Assembly: GCA_951812925.1 (NCBI GenBank)
Contig: OX638368.1
Location: forward strand, 70,528,422 to 70,592,421
Source of the DNA: Calliopum simillimum
Taxonomy: Eukaryota; Arthropoda; Insecta; Diptera; Lauxaniidae
DNA: 64,000 nt
Direction of reading: 5' to 3'
Positions 31,255 through 42,989 of this stretch are shown here, piece after piece. Position numbers and translations under genes: made by a program. Within the stretch, counting starts at the first letter, position 1. Each line of letters starts with the position of its first letter. Below the pieces are notes generated by a model. The model worked only from the letters and a program-made list of their open reading frames with translations. It was not told the origin of the DNA and did not search any database.

Positions 31255-32335
31255 TTTATACCCTACACCCAGGGTATATTCACTTTGTCCTTCCGTTTGT
31301 AACGCAGAGAAGGAGGCGTGGCAGGTATAGAAAAGTATATATATTCTTGATCAGCGTCACCTCCTGATTCGATATAGCCATGTCCGTCTGTCTGGCTGGC
31401 TGGCTGGCTGGCTGGGTGGCTGGCTGGCTGGCTGGCTGTGTGTTGAAATACACTTTTTGGGAAAACTGAGCAAGATAATTCAATGAAATTTGGTACACTG
31501 CCTCCGTCGTCAAAGTTAGCTCGGGGGATTGAAAATGAGCAAAATCGGTCAACGGACACGCCTACCGCCCATACAAAAATTATATTCAAAATGCAATTTT
31601 AGGAGTATTTTTCACGACAATGCAACCACAATACATATAAGTACTACGAATTGTAAGCGCAAGCTCTGATAAAAATTTGAGCGAATTCGGACGAGAGGGC
31701 GTGGCACCTCCTATATAAGCAAAAGCTTCAAAACGCTATACTGAAAGCGTTTTTTGAGATATTCGAACCAAATTTGACTCAGACACTAAGAATCATAAAT
31801 GAAAGCTCTCAACAAAAATTGGGTGAAATCGGACCAAGGGGCGTGGCACCTCCCATATGAGCAAAAGTTTCAAAATGCTATACTGAAAGAGTTTTTTGAG
31901 ATAATCCAACCAAACTTTCAAATACTAAAGACTAAAAATGCGCGCTCTAAGCTAAAACTAGAAGAACTCGGACGAGAGGGCGTGGCACCTCCTATATAAG
32001 CAAAAGCTTCAAAACGCTATACTGAAAGCGTTTTTTGAGATATTCGAACCAAATTTGACTCAGACACTAAGAATTATAAATGAAAGCTCTCAGCAAAAAT
32101 TGGGTGAAATCAGACAAGGGGGCGTGGCACCTCCCATATAAGCAAAAGATTCAAAATGCTATACTGAAAGAGTTTTTTGAGATAATCCAACTAAATTTCA
32201 CTCTGACACTAAAAACTATAAATGCAAGCTCTGAACAAAAACTGGGTGTACTCGGACAAGAGGGCGTGGCACCTCCCATATAAGCAAAATTTTCAAAATA
32301 CTGCAGTGTAGGGTATTTAGTTTTTGGCCAGGCCA
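31255..32335. repeat. Element with five ~141-bp repeats and (GGCT)n
   Basis: Ends TACCCTACAC and GTGTAGGGTA are inverted. Units with gggcgtggcacctcc begin near 31697, 31839, 31979, 32120 and 32262, and alternate units are most alike (aaaacgctatactgaaagcg versus aaaatgctatactgaaagag), so the real period is a ~282-bp dimer. A GGCT microsatellite lies at 31391-31438. Confidence 0.78.
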
Positions 32336-32725
32336 AAATTAACACCCTTACTAGTTCACATTGAGTAATATCTTCACGCTTAGGCCGACTTTTGAATTTT
32401 ACGAAAACTGAAGTTTTTTCAGAAAATTGCATTTTTCAAATTTTTTGAATTCCTTATTGGTCAAGTACGGTAAAGTTTGTTTGTTTGTTTGTTTGTTTGT
32501 TTATTTAATATTTGAATTTAATGCTAACAAGATTATATCTTATGGAATAAGCACTAATGACATAAAGTTTAAAATCTTAGTAGGCAAAGGAACAAAATTA
32601 TATTTGAAAGAGATAAGTTCTCACTATAAATTAAAATAAAAATACTAAAAAAAAAAAAAAATAATAAATAAAATTAATTTAAAATAAAAAAAATTAAAAT
32701 TAAAAAGCAGGACATATTATTACAT

Positions 32726-35524
32726 TTAAGAGAAATAATTAAACAAAATTTTTTTAAAATGGTTAGCGTTACTAGTTTTTTGAATACTCTGAGGTAGTGA
32801 GTTCCAAACACGAATTGTAAAAATAAAAAAGTGACGTTCAGAAGTAAGGCAAGAGTGTCTTATTTGAATTAAATTTCTGCCCCTATTTGATCTAGCGAAA
32901 GCTATTTTGTTGAACAAATAAATTGGTTCTTTTGTATACATAATTTTATGCAGTAAAATTAGCGACCTAAATTTAAGTAAATTTTCAAAAGTCATGTTGT
33001 AAATTTTATATGTATAGCTCGAAACATGATCAAATCGACGAATTTTGAAAACGTACCGTGCAATGTTGTTGAATAAAACGATCAACTTTTGTTTGTGAAC
33101 ATAATCACAATTAGCATATATTTCGCATCCATATAATAATCTTGGAATAAGATATGTCTTTGCTAACAACATGTGAATTTTGTGAGGAGTGAAGCACTGT
33201 GTACTCCACAAACAGCGCAGCATGCCATATACTTTTCCTATTGTAGCATTAACATGATTAGACCAGGTTAATGTTTGATTAAATATAATGCCGAGATTTT
33301 TAACATTTTGCACAATCTCAATTTGAGAGTTTCCTATAGAAATATTGATGTTGCTAGGAATTATACTTGGGTTTTTGTTTATAATTATGCATTTAGACTT
33401 TCTTGGATTTAGACACAAACCATTTCTAGACGCCCATTTGTTTACGTTTTCGAGATTCTTATTTAAGTTAAGAACACATTCATTAAGACGATTTATATCA
33501 CATCCAGTATAGATTTGAACATCATCGGCGTACATTTTCACTTCACGACCAGTAATAACACCAGGCAGATCGTTAACGTATATGGAGAATAGTAAAGGTC
33601 CAAGGATTGAGCCTTGGGGCACCCCTCTTGAGATTGAAATAAAATCAGAAAATTTATTGCAAGCCGAAACTGCTTGCGACCTTCCACTTAAATATGAGTA
33701 CAGCAGCCTAACCGCACTACTTGAAAAATTAAACAATTCAAAAAGCTTGCCGCACAGTTTTTTATGGTCCACTGTGTCAAAAGCTTTTGAATGGTCCAGA
33801 AGCACCAAAAACGAAACCTTATTGGAATCCAAGTTAGCTCTCAATCTCTCCGAAACATCCAGCAAAGCAGTTATACAACTGTGTTTAGGTCTAAAACCTG
33901 ACTGTCTATTCGAAAGGAGAGAATTTTGAGTTAAATACTCTGTGATTTGTTGATGTAAAACCTTTTCAAAAACTTTAGACAAATATGGCAGAATTGCAAT
34001 CGGACGAAAATCATTATAAGATTTTGGAATAGGTATGATTTTTGCTTTCTTCCAATTAGCTGGATATGATGAATTAGTCAAAATTGTGTTACATAAGAAA
34101 GTGAAATGTGGCAGTAACTTTGGCAGCAGCGCCTTGAGGAAGGTGGGATCCAATTTATCAATCCCAATTGCATTTGATTTGATTGATAAAAAACTCTTCA
34201 ATACAATTTCTTCGCTTACACAAGAGAAGCTAAAGCCGTCACCATTGGTAGATATTACATCAAATGCTTCCGTCCCTCCAAAGTTCAAGTTTGTCAGTGA
34301 TGTGCTTGATGTAACAAACTTTTTATTAAGCTCATTAACATCGCCAACATCTGTTAGCTGAGTATTGTTACTTGCAACCCCAATTTTCCTAATAAGGTTC
34401 CAAGTTTGCTTTGAGCCAATGGCGTTGCTAAATTTATTTTCATAGTAAGCTAACTTAGAAGCACGTAGTTTTTTGACAATATCTTTTCTCAATTTTTTAA
34501 AAGTGAGACACATTTCAGGTAATTTGTATCTTTTCCAGCGATTGTACGCTCTATTGCGCTGTTCTATTAAATTTTTTATATCCTCGCTAAACCATGGTAG
34601 TGTTTTATTTTTTATCAATTTTGTTTTAATTGGAACATGCATATTGAACAAAAAATTTATATTTTGTTCTAAGAAAGAAATTTGGTCATCCGAAGACGCC
34701 ATATTATAAATCTGGTTCCAGTTTATGTTATTTAAATCTCTGTTTAGCAAATCATAATTAATATTTTTAAAATCTCGATAACTTATAAGGTTCTCATTAA
34801 TTGTAAACTGAAAATTGTATGCCAAAAAAATCAAATCATGCTTGGAAAACATGGGTGCTGAAATTTGATCATACAACAAAATATTTTCCTTGTTGCTAAC
34901 AAAAAACAAATCCAATAAAGTGCTCGTTGTTTGCGTAAAATGCGTTGGTAATTTAGTATTAACTGCAAAAAAACCTAAAGATTCCATTCCATCTAAAAAT
35001 GTTTTATCTACCAGTACATTACAATTAAAATCACCGGATATTATAATATCCTCATAAGGCAATACGATAGATTCAATTTTCTGAAAAAAGTAGGTGAATT
35101 CAATATTGCGGTTTGTCCTATAAGCAGAACCAATTAGCAGCTTTTTTGGTCCAAACATTACATCCACAAAAAGGTACTCAATGAGATCGTCTGCACTGGA
35201 TTTACAGTTAAGTTTACATTGAATTTCATCTCTGACATAAATTGCAACACCACCAGCATGCGTCGGTCTATCAGCCCTAAACACTTTATACCCTCTGACT
35301 TTGCAGATATTGTTATGCACAAAAGAATGAAACCAAGTTTCAGATATACAAATGATGTCTATCAACGAATTTTCAAAAACAAAGCGAAATTCATCAATTT
35401 TGTTATTGAGGCTCTGCGCGTTAATATGACAAATTCGGATACCATTACTTTGCTTACCTAGAATTCTAACCAAACTATGAACATTGTTGTTGGAACCACT
35501 TTGGAAATTACAAGAACTGCTCAT
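32726..35524 (-). CDS. CR1-like ORF2: endonuclease and reverse transcriptase
   Basis: 932 codons without interruption. The endonuclease shows CHINAQSLNN (32-41), ISETWF (60-65), AGGVAIYVRD (90-99), GDFN (164-167), LLDLFF (203-208) and SKHDLI (227-232) where SDH is common. The reverse transcriptase shows FRPIAILP (506-513), LLDHSKAFD (575-583), GVPQGSILGP (634-643) and YADD (665-668). The C-terminal region includes LYGCEIYANCDY and a last block RVWNSLPQSI. Catalytic residues are all visible, so the enzyme could be active. Confidence 0.9.
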   Translation of the reverse strand: MSSSCNFQSGSNNNVHSLVRILGKQSNGIRICHINAQSLNNKIDEFRFVFENSLIDIICISETWFHSFVHNNICKVRGYKVFRADRPTHAGGVAIYVRDEIQCKLNCKSSADDLIEYLFVDVMFGPKKLLIGSAYRTNRNIEFTYFFQKIESIVLPYEDIIISGDFNCNVLVDKTFLDGMESLGFFAVNTKLPTHFTQTTSTLLDLFFVSNKENILLYDQISAPMFSKHDLIFLAYNFQFTINENLISYRDFKNINYDLLNRDLNNINWNQIYNMASSDDQISFLEQNINFLFNMHVPIKTKLIKNKTLPWFSEDIKNLIEQRNRAYNRWKRYKLPEMCLTFKKLRKDIVKKLRASKLAYYENKFSNAIGSKQTWNLIRKIGVASNNTQLTDVGDVNELNKKFVTSSTSLTNLNFGGTEAFDVISTNGDGFSFSCVSEEIVLKSFLSIKSNAIGIDKLDPTFLKALLPKLLPHFTFLCNTILTNSSYPANWKKAKIIPIPKSYNDFRPIAILPYLSKVFEKVLHQQITEYLTQNSLLSNRQSGFRPKHSCITALLDVSERLRANLDSNKVSFLVLLDHSKAFDTVDHKKLCGKLFELFNFSSSAVRLLYSYLSGRSQAVSACNKFSDFISISRGVPQGSILGPLLFSIYVNDLPGVITGREVKMYADDVQIYTGCDINRLNECVLNLNKNLENVNKWASRNGLCLNPRKSKCIIINKNPSIIPSNINISIGNSQIEIVQNVKNLGIIFNQTLTWSNHVNATIGKVYGMLRCLWSTQCFTPHKIHMLLAKTYLIPRLLYGCEIYANCDYVHKQKLIVLFNNIARYVFKIRRFDHVSSYTYKIYNMTFENLLKFRSLILLHKIMYTKEPIYLFNKIAFARSNRGRNLIQIRHSCLTSERHFFIFTIRVWNSLPQSIQKTSNANHFKKILFNYFS

Positions 35525-35700
35525 AACTTACAAACCTCAAAAATACCGAACGTAACGCAACCATTTGAAAAAAATTTTTTACATCCTTAGTAAGAACTCC
35601 TGCTGTATAATTGTTACATAAAAAAACTACAATAAATAAAAAAACTAAAAAAATTAAATGCCAATAAAAAGCTGCATATTTAAAACTTCTCAACATAAGA

Positions 35701-35952
35701 TCAGCTGCTTTGGCTTTCAGCCTCAGCACGAAATGAACATTTATTGATTTCCTCAGTCAGCTGTTTGATGCTGTCGATTCGCATCGCTGAATCATTTTCT
35801 CTGCATTTGATGAAGACACGACCTCGTAACAAAAACACCGAATGTAGTTTATCTTGGATTAAATAAATAAATTGGAAATGTCGACCTGTGTCACATGCAC
35901 CTTTATTTTTAGGAATTCGGACTATATCAGAAATTTTTTTCCGAACGTACAA
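35701..35952 (-). pseudogene. C-terminal piece of ORF1 of the CR1-like element
   Basis: The frame contains YVRKKISDIVRIPKNKG and a closing block LRGRVFIKCRENDSAMRIDS, which resembles the end of LINE ORF1 proteins (a KVYVRK...IRI.S..DL pattern). It precedes ORF2 by about 180 bp in the same direction. The 5' part is missing. Confidence 0.55.
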
Positions 35953-36039
35953 TCGTTAAAAAATTTCCAAATATTCCTGAGTCAAGTGCCGTTAGTTAAA
36001 AAGCTTATACATTTGTTTAACGGGGTTTTATATTTACTC

Positions 36040-37170
36040 TTATAACGAATTATTTAAAACTTTGACATTGTTGCATCAAGTAGGCGAAGAAGTCCTAGAA
36101 GATGTGGATATGGTGAGTGAATCAGATATTTCAAAAGTTACAGATAGGAATAAGATAAGGAATATATGGCGGAAAAAAATGCGCTCTGAGTTGTAAAGAA
36201 GTGGGAACGAAGAAAAACTTCAGGACCCCTTTTTCGATAAACGAAAAGATAAAACTTTAGAAGACAGAAAAAAAGTGGAAAGAAATACAGAACAACTGTT
36301 ACCGAAGAGCATGTAGTGTTAATCCAAGATCCAGGTTCTCACTATCTAGGGCATGTTTCACCGACAAGTGATACAGTAGAATTTTTTAAAATAAGCATTA
36401 TAGAATACCTATCGCAAAATAAAATTAGTTCAGGAACCCTTGTGGCAGTTCAAAGTGACGGAACAGTAGTTAACCCTGGATACAAGAGTGGAGTTCTACG
36501 ATTATTGGAAAAAAATAATGGAAGAACTCTGCAATGGCTCATATGCTTACTGCATATGAATGAACTACCACCAAGACACCTTCTACCTAAATAAGATGGG
36601 AAATCATGTGGTGTGGAAACATTCTCCGGTCCAATAGAAAAAGATCTCCAAGCTTGTGAATCTAAGCCTGTCGTTAACTTTTCAAAGTTGGCAGTAGATG
36701 ATCCATTTTCAATATCAGAAAAAATGTCGTAAACATTTGATTTGTCCGAGAATTTGAAAATCTTGGTAGAGTTTATCATTAAAGTGAATGCGCCAATGTT
36801 GTTTTTGATCAAATCAAAGACTTACTGTAAAGATGGTCATAGACATTTGTGGGAAATGATAGTGTTGTCCCATTATCTTTCCGCCGACTTGAAGAATATT
36901 GAGGATGCTGTCATAAGTCACAACGCTTTTTATGCCCATCCTGAGAACATTTTAGTCTCAATGCTTACGGATGAAAAAAATCAGAACAAAGAGCTTGCTA
37001 TAAGAAAGATTTTGATGTCCAGGGATAAAGGAACATTCAGAAGGGAATACGGGCGTTTACATTGCTTAATTTTAGTGCTAAGGATTATTTTGACCTTATC
37101 GAATGGAACGACTGCATCATAGCTGAGCCGCCTATGCTGCAAAATATCAGTAGCAATAAGTTTCAAGAGA
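36040..37170 (+). pseudogene. Decayed arthropod transposon protein of unknown class
   Basis: Plus-strand blocks VAVQSDGTVVNPGYKSGVLR, RTLQWLICLLHMNELPPRHL, PVVNFSKLAVDDPF, SENLKILVEFIIKVNAPM, GHRHLWEMIVLSHYLSADLK and NAFYAHPENILVSMLTDEKN read in order with stops (36593, 36732) and a shift near 37060. I have a memory of similar repeated proteins in arthropod genomes without assigned function; treat as mobile-element protein. The last block (WNDCIIAEPPMLQNISSNKF) is repeated inverted at 37408-37482. Confidence 0.6.
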
Positions 37171-38951
37171 TGATTAATAATAGAAACCCACCTTTTTTGG
37201 AAATATCAAATTTTCCGGGATGATGTGATAAGGGCGAAGATTGAAGCCCGAAAAACGATTCCATCCTTCGACAATAAATCGATGCATAAAAAGGCAAAAG
37301 CAGAATAAGTAGAGTGAGAGATTTTTTACATACATTGGAAAAATTAGTGGCAAGTTTCTAAGCAATTAACGAAATATTTAAATGACCAAAGGTGGATTTT
37401 CATCTTTAATTATCTCTTGAAGCTTATTGCTACTGATATTTTGCAGCATAAGCGGCTCAGTTATGATGCACGTCGTTCCAGATATCTGATTCCGAAAATA
37501 TTTGTTCGCCTATTTATGTAATCCAAGGGGAAACTTTACCGTGTTTGGTTAGTAACGATTTCAAAAAGTTAGAAAAATGCTTTTTTTTTAAAAAAAAGGT
37601 CTATTTTGACCTATATTCATAAAATTCGAGGCTCAGTTTCTGCCTGAAGATATTATTCAATGTGAAACATATTTTATTAGATTGTTTAAACAGTCCAAGG
37701 AATAGCGATTTTGAAAAAATGGAAAAGTTATATTTTTTGGAAAATATGTCTATTTTGGCCCAAGTTCTCAAACTTTAAAGCCCGAAAGGCAGCACAAGAT
37801 ATCATTCAATTTCAAAATAATTTTGCATGCTAATTAATAAACCCGAATGACAACTTTTCCGCACTAGGCTCTTATTAATTTCGGAAATTTTTATTTTTCG
37901 GCCCGCCCTAATACATACATAGACAAGTACTTACCCTGTCGGAAATCGGTCTACTCCAAAACTATACACAAACTTGTTTCAACCGAAGTAAGACTAGTTC
38001 GCATGTAACTCGATGAACTATCGATTTTTACATGGGCTTGTCATTGGAAAAGTCAACTGTCCTGCTCTGCATTCGGTGTAACTAGTTACAAATTAATCTT
38101 TTGTGTCAATTGTCCTGTGACGTATTTCGTGTAACTAGTTACAAATTAACCCTTGCAAATGAGTTTGTGTCAAGTGTCTTGTGAGACATTACTTCGACTA
38201 GTTCTAAACCGGTTGCTGGAAGTAAGTTTGTGTCAATTGCCACGCGATGTATTTGTTTGGATTAGTTTCAAACCAATTCTTGAAAATTGGTTTTTGCCAA
38301 TAATCGAGGTAAATTTCCTTTGGACTAGTTTCGGGCTAATAAGACTAGTGAACAAATGGTTCAGTTGCTCTGGTATACTTTTTCCTAATGATTTTGCTAT
38401 CCTTAATAAAACTGTATTTTAGTTTAGTGCTGGTAAGCGTGAAAATCGGGGTTTTCGAACATGCGTGAAGTTGGGTCACTTTAACAGAAGAAACTCTTGC
38501 ACATTTTCCCTTATACCATCAGAAAGTAGTATTGATTTAAACAGTATTAAGAACATAGCAATATTCGTACAAAAGCCAATGTCTCAAAAAAGAAGCATGA
38601 TATTAAAAGCGTGCAATTTTGAGAGAAAATTTAATTCTTTCTTGCTGGTAAAAATAAAAATGAACTTAAGAGTTTCCGATTGTTGTGAGACATCTTCAAA
38701 TACAGTAAAAACACAGTTTTCCGCAATTTACCACAAGAATATTCAAAATCCTGATAAAAATTAAATTTAAAAGACGTCTGTTACAGTTTTAATCACTTTA
38801 TTTACTTACAAAAATAAAACCTTAACAGTCAAAGTAGATGATTTGACCCTAAATTAATGGAGAACATCTTACTGTAAGAAACATAACGTTCAAAATAAAT
38901 CAAGGCTTAGAAATTTTGCTCTAAACGTTGAATAAAAATCTCCAAGTTATA

Positions 38952-39905
38952 GTTTTTTGAAGTTGAGCTGTTTGGTCTTTTTTTGACGTTTCGTGGATAA
39001 TTCTCCACTTCTTCAGGAACAATTTATTTAAAAAACTCTCTAAATAGCCCAGGAAAATAAGACGAAAAAAGAGCTGCTGCGAAATAATTTCAAGTGAATT
39101 TTTTTAACCGGAATTGTGTTTATTAAAGCGTGATGAATAATGTGTAAAAAGTCCATTGAAGTCCATTGTGCGCATAAAAAGTTATTCAGGCTCAAAGGTC
39201 ACTAAAATCAGTTTTTCGCAAATATCTCGCTAACGCAAACACTTACAGAAAAACTTTTCTCCACAATTTTGTAACACAGAAAATTTCCTATGTAAAGATG
39301 TAAAAAATGTTTTTGTGTAGCTTATAGTTTAGGAGATAACTCAATTTAAAAAGTTGTGCACAGTTTTTATATGTGAATGCTACGTATAAGTTCATATTAA
39401 AATATTTTACTTTTAAAATTGCGAATACTCTTTAGCGAGGAGTCCTACAAAAAAAAATTAAAAACCGTTCAAAAGATAATTGGATTCTGTAAACACCGTA
39501 TCAAATTTTTTTTGGAGCCGCTCATGGTCTAAAAGATATTCTTCAAAAACCGTTAAGGTATCGAAAATACTGGTTTTTGAAGGATATCTGAAATGGTAAG
39601 TTTAATTAAATGCAACGGCATCAATTTTGTAGAGAATCACAAGATCTACAAAAAATAAGCCATATGTGTACACATTTAAGTAACCGTTTATTTTCCTGGG
39701 CTAAAAAAGGTACAAATTAGAAAATTATACGATTATTATTATTTAATACTACTCACAGAATTATTACATTGAAAACACGACTGACTTTGTATAAATAAAT
39801 AAAATAAAATAATTAAAAACTGTTCACTTACAAAATATTTTAAAACACGAAAACAAGAAACAATTATCATTGCTGCTGACCAAACAGCTCAACTTCAAAT
39901 AATTA
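38952..39905 (-). mobile_element. PLE-type terminal segment (copy C), holding a MITE
   Basis: On the minus strand CCTGAAGAAGTGGAGAATTA then TCCACGAAACGTC is a PLE-style 3' tail (about 38978-39020). Inverted words TTGAAGTTGAGCTGTTTGG (38960) and their complement (near 39884) bound the segment. Removing the MITE 39047-39701 leaves about 300 bp. No coding part. Confidence 0.5.
39047..39701. mobile_element. 655-bp TA-flanked MITE
   Basis: Ends GCCCAGGAAAATAA and TTATTTTCCTGGGC, with TA at 39045-39046 and 39702-39703. The interior (atcagtttttcgcaaatatc, gcttatagtttaggagataa) resembles the arms of the palindrome at 40950-42875. Confidence 0.78.
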
Positions 39906-40335
39906 AAACATAAATTGGTCAAACCTGTTATCTCCAAGTTATTTTTTCGATTAATAAAATCATAAAGCAACAAATTCAGAGGTTACGTATCATCATTCTT
40001 ATGATAAACAAAATTGAAGAGTGACTCTCCGCATTCGCTTGGAATAGTTGCGAGTCAAATTGAGACCCCAAAGAATATCAACTATTCCCTTGCGCATTCG
40101 CTTAGAGTAGTTGCGAATATCACCTGCTGCATTCGCTTGGAGTAGTTGCGAGTTAGTCACTTGAACTAGTTTGCGATGAGTTTGGGGATAAAACATAAGA
40201 ATAAATTCTCTCAACAAATTCGCTTGGAGTAGTTGGAAGCGCATCTATTGTGGTTAGTTGATTACTAGGATTAGTTTGAAACTAGTTTCAAACAAGAACG
40301 TTAATATAGACTAACTCGCTCCTTCCTACAGGGTA

Positions 40336-40945
40336 CATACAATTTTATCTCGTATAAGACAAGATTTGTCCTTAAAGATATCGGAATTTTTCTTTATTAA
40401 AAAAGTCTGACTTATTAAGTTTGTCCAAAAAAATTTATATGACTATTACTGTTTTGTAAATTTTTGGTGGATCGTCAATATTGTTGTTTCTAGACGTTTT
40501 TAAATTTTGTCTGTCTTAATAAATTCGTTATTTTTTTCCTACGGAAAGCCGTTCTTCTTAAGTATCGTCTTCCTTAAAAAAAAAAGAAATATTGGATTAT
40601 AAATGATTTTTATGTTGTGAATAAATGGCATTTAAAATTGACTGCTCGTTAAAATTCGAATAATAGTAATAGTCGAGGATTTTGACTTTTTATTATGAAT
40701 GATGCCTCAAGTTTGTGATTTAAGTTACTAAAAATAAAAAAAGAAAGTCAACTTACTTTTGTAAATGAGCTGAGTTGTGTAGTTAATGACTACTGTTTCA
40801 TAAATGTTGAATGGCATAACAAGTGTTGTGTTTTTATCAACAGTTTATCTGTCTTAAGTCTAAGTACCTAAGCTTACACAAAATTTTTGCAGCCGTTTTT
40901 AAGTAATATTGAATAAAAATTTTTCATTGCTAAAAAGAAGGAGAC
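40336..40945. other. Non-coding stretch
   Basis: AT-rich, no recognised gene or repeat boundary; a fragment of the accaaatttcatcaaaat-type dipteran repeat may start near 40870. Confidence 0.4.
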
Positions 40946-40949
40946 AAAT

Positions 40950-42875
40950 CACGCCAAGTGTGTACCCCAAATTCCACTTGTTGTTGAAATTTAATTCTAA
41001 TAACCTGAATCTAATGCTTATATTAGTAGTAAATATTCCTTATACAAAAAATTTTTAAAATTTGATTTTTTATATAATTTTTTATAAAATTCAAAATTGA
41101 TTCAACTAAAATTTTGAAAATTTATTTCATGAAAACTGTTTGCCCAAACTAAATGAAATTTTGCAAGCATATAAAAATAATTTAAAAAAAATTTTTTTTT
41201 TTATTTTGTTATTTTTTTTTTTAAGTTTTTAAATAAACAATTTCCTTTTTTGATGCTTTCTTAATGAGATAATTTTTTCATTTTTTTTTTTTTTATTAGA
41301 AGCGTATAATATTTGAGTTCTTACGTTCGAAAGGAAATTGGACTGCCCGGCACTATTTATACCAAATTTACCTATTTAACTGCGTAGCGGCGAGCTCTAA
41401 ATCTGCAGTTCACGCTACTTAGGCCAGTCAAATTATGATTTTACCTCGGAATGAGAGATAATAAGCTGAACACTGGTATACACCTTCATTATAGTGTTCT
41501 AAAAGTAGTCTCAAAAGTCTCGTTTCTGCGTCTTAAGTTATTCAAGGTCAAAGATTAAAAAATCAGTTTCTTGCAAATATCTCGCAAACGGTAGCTTTTC
41601 CAGAAAAATAGTAGCCCAAGTAATTTCCTATAAAAAAGTCCTCAGAGTTGTTTTCGTACGACTTATAGTTTAGGAGATATTCTAATTAGAAAAGTGGTAA
41701 AGCTTGGTAATTCATACATGCAGCGTATTAGTGTGCATAGCAATATGATAATCTTTAAAGTGCTATAACTCAAGAACGATGAGTCGCAAGAAAAAATCAA
41801 AACTATTTGTTTAAAGGGAATTTTATGATCTATAAATGACAAGCAACATATGTACACATAAAATTTACCGTTTAGGAGTTTTTCCATAAAGTTTGAGAAA
41901 TCGTAAAAAAATCTGTTTTTATAGAATAACTCCTAAAATCCTAAATTGTTTGTATACATATATCGCTTATTTTTTATAGAGCATAAAGTTTCCTATAAAA
42001 GATGGTTTTGATTTTTGCGTGCGACTCATCGTTCTTGAGTTATGGCACTTTAAAAATCAACATATTGCTATGCACGCTAATACGCTGCATGTATGAATTA
42101 CCAAGCTTTACCACTTTTCTAATTAGAATATCTCATCTCGTACGAAAACAACTCCAAGGACTTTTTTTATAGGAAATTACCAGGGCTACCTCACTATTTT
42201 TCTGAAAAAGCAACCGTTTGCGAAATATTTGGAAGAAACTGATTTTTTTAATTTTTGACCTTGAATAACTTAATACGCAGACACGAGACTACTTTTAGAA
42301 CACTATAATGAAGGTGTATGCCAGTTTTTAGCTTATTAACTCTCATTCCGACGTAAAATCATAATTTGACTGGCCTAAATAACGTAAGCTGCAGATTTAG
42401 AGCTCGCCGCTATGCAGTTAAATAGGTAAATTTGGTATAAATAGTGCCGGGCAGTCCAATTTCCTTTCGAACGTAAGAACTCAAATATTATACGCTTCTA
42501 ATAAAAAAAAAATTAAAAAATTATCTCATTAAGAAAGCATCAAAAAAGGAAATTGTTTATTTAAAAACTTAAAAAAGATAACAAAATAAAAAAAAAAAAT
42601 TTTTTTTAAATTATTTTTTTAAAATTTGACTTTTTTTATATGCTTGCAAAATTTCATTTAGTTTGGGTAAACAGTTTTCATGAAATAAATTTTCAAAATT
42701 TTAGTTAAATTAATTTTGAATTTTATAAAAAATTATGTAAAAAATCAAATTTTAAAAATTTAAAAATTTTTTGTATAAGAAATGCTTTCTAATAATAATA
42801 GCATTAGATTCAGGACATTAGAATTAAATTTCAACAACAAGTGGAATTTGGGGTACACACTTGGCGTGATTTGTC
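40950..42875. repeat. 1.93-kb palindrome (family P3)
   Basis: Outer words caaatcacgccaagtgtgta and their complement (near 42858) and many internal pairs (actgcccggcactatttata; ctgcagatttagagctcgcc) show nearly complete self-complementarity. The centre is near 41905. Arms are about 0.95 kb. Confidence 0.83.
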
Positions 42876-42989
42876 TCAAGACGTGTCATTTTTTAGATCC
42901 TGTTTTATCCACATGCATATACTAATTTTCATCAATATACTAAATTTATCGTGTTGTACTCGTGTATCAATTGAGTGGTGCCTAATTGC

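Larger units (their letters stand above)
32476..35965 (-). mobile_element. CR1-like non-LTR retrotransposon, nearly intact, 5'-truncated in ORF1
   Basis: On the minus strand: the end of ORF1 (to about 35701), a complete ORF2 (35524-32726), an A/T-rich 3'UTR, and a tail of AAAC repeats (32477-32507). Simple-repeat tails rather than poly-A are common in CR1/L2-like LINEs. The open 932-codon ORF2 makes this one of the youngest insertions in the window. The 5' limit is approximate. Confidence 0.82.
30990..37908. mobile_element. Palindromic MITE (GGGCGGGCC ends) with nested insertions
   Basis: GGGCGGGCCGAAAAATGAAA at 30990 and its inverse ending at 37908 are flanked by TA (30988-30989, 37909-37910). 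The left arm is in two pieces (30990-31250 and about 32340-32475), and the right arm is continuous (about 37531-37908). Between lie a tandem-array element, a CR1-like retrotransposon and a decayed unknown transposon. The MITE at 51303-52508 has similar ends. Confidence 0.8.
37934..40333. mobile_element. 2.4-kb TA-flanked element with subterminal repeat arrays
   Basis: Ends CCCTGTCGGAA and TTCCTACAGGG are inverted, with TA on both sides (37932-37933, 40334-40335). The left subterminal part (37980-38350) has ~70-bp repeats with gtaactagttacaaattaa and gtttgtgtcaa. The right part (40020-40320) has repeats of cattcgcttggagtagttgcgag. The interior includes a PLE tail and a MITE. No transposase is recognised in it. 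Confidence 0.65.

Noticed and set aside
31280..31589. Minus-strand ORFs with repeated QPASQPAS
   Set aside because: They are translations of the (GGCT)n microsatellite within a non-coding repeat element.
33582..34361. Plus-strand ORFs of 108-115 codons
   Set aside because: Antisense shadows of the CR1-like ORF2.
32460..35997. Target duplication of the CR1-like LINE (tcaagtacggta / tcaagtgccgtt)
   Set aside because: Too many mismatches for an insertion whose ORF2 is intact; could be chance or related to the palindrome sequence.
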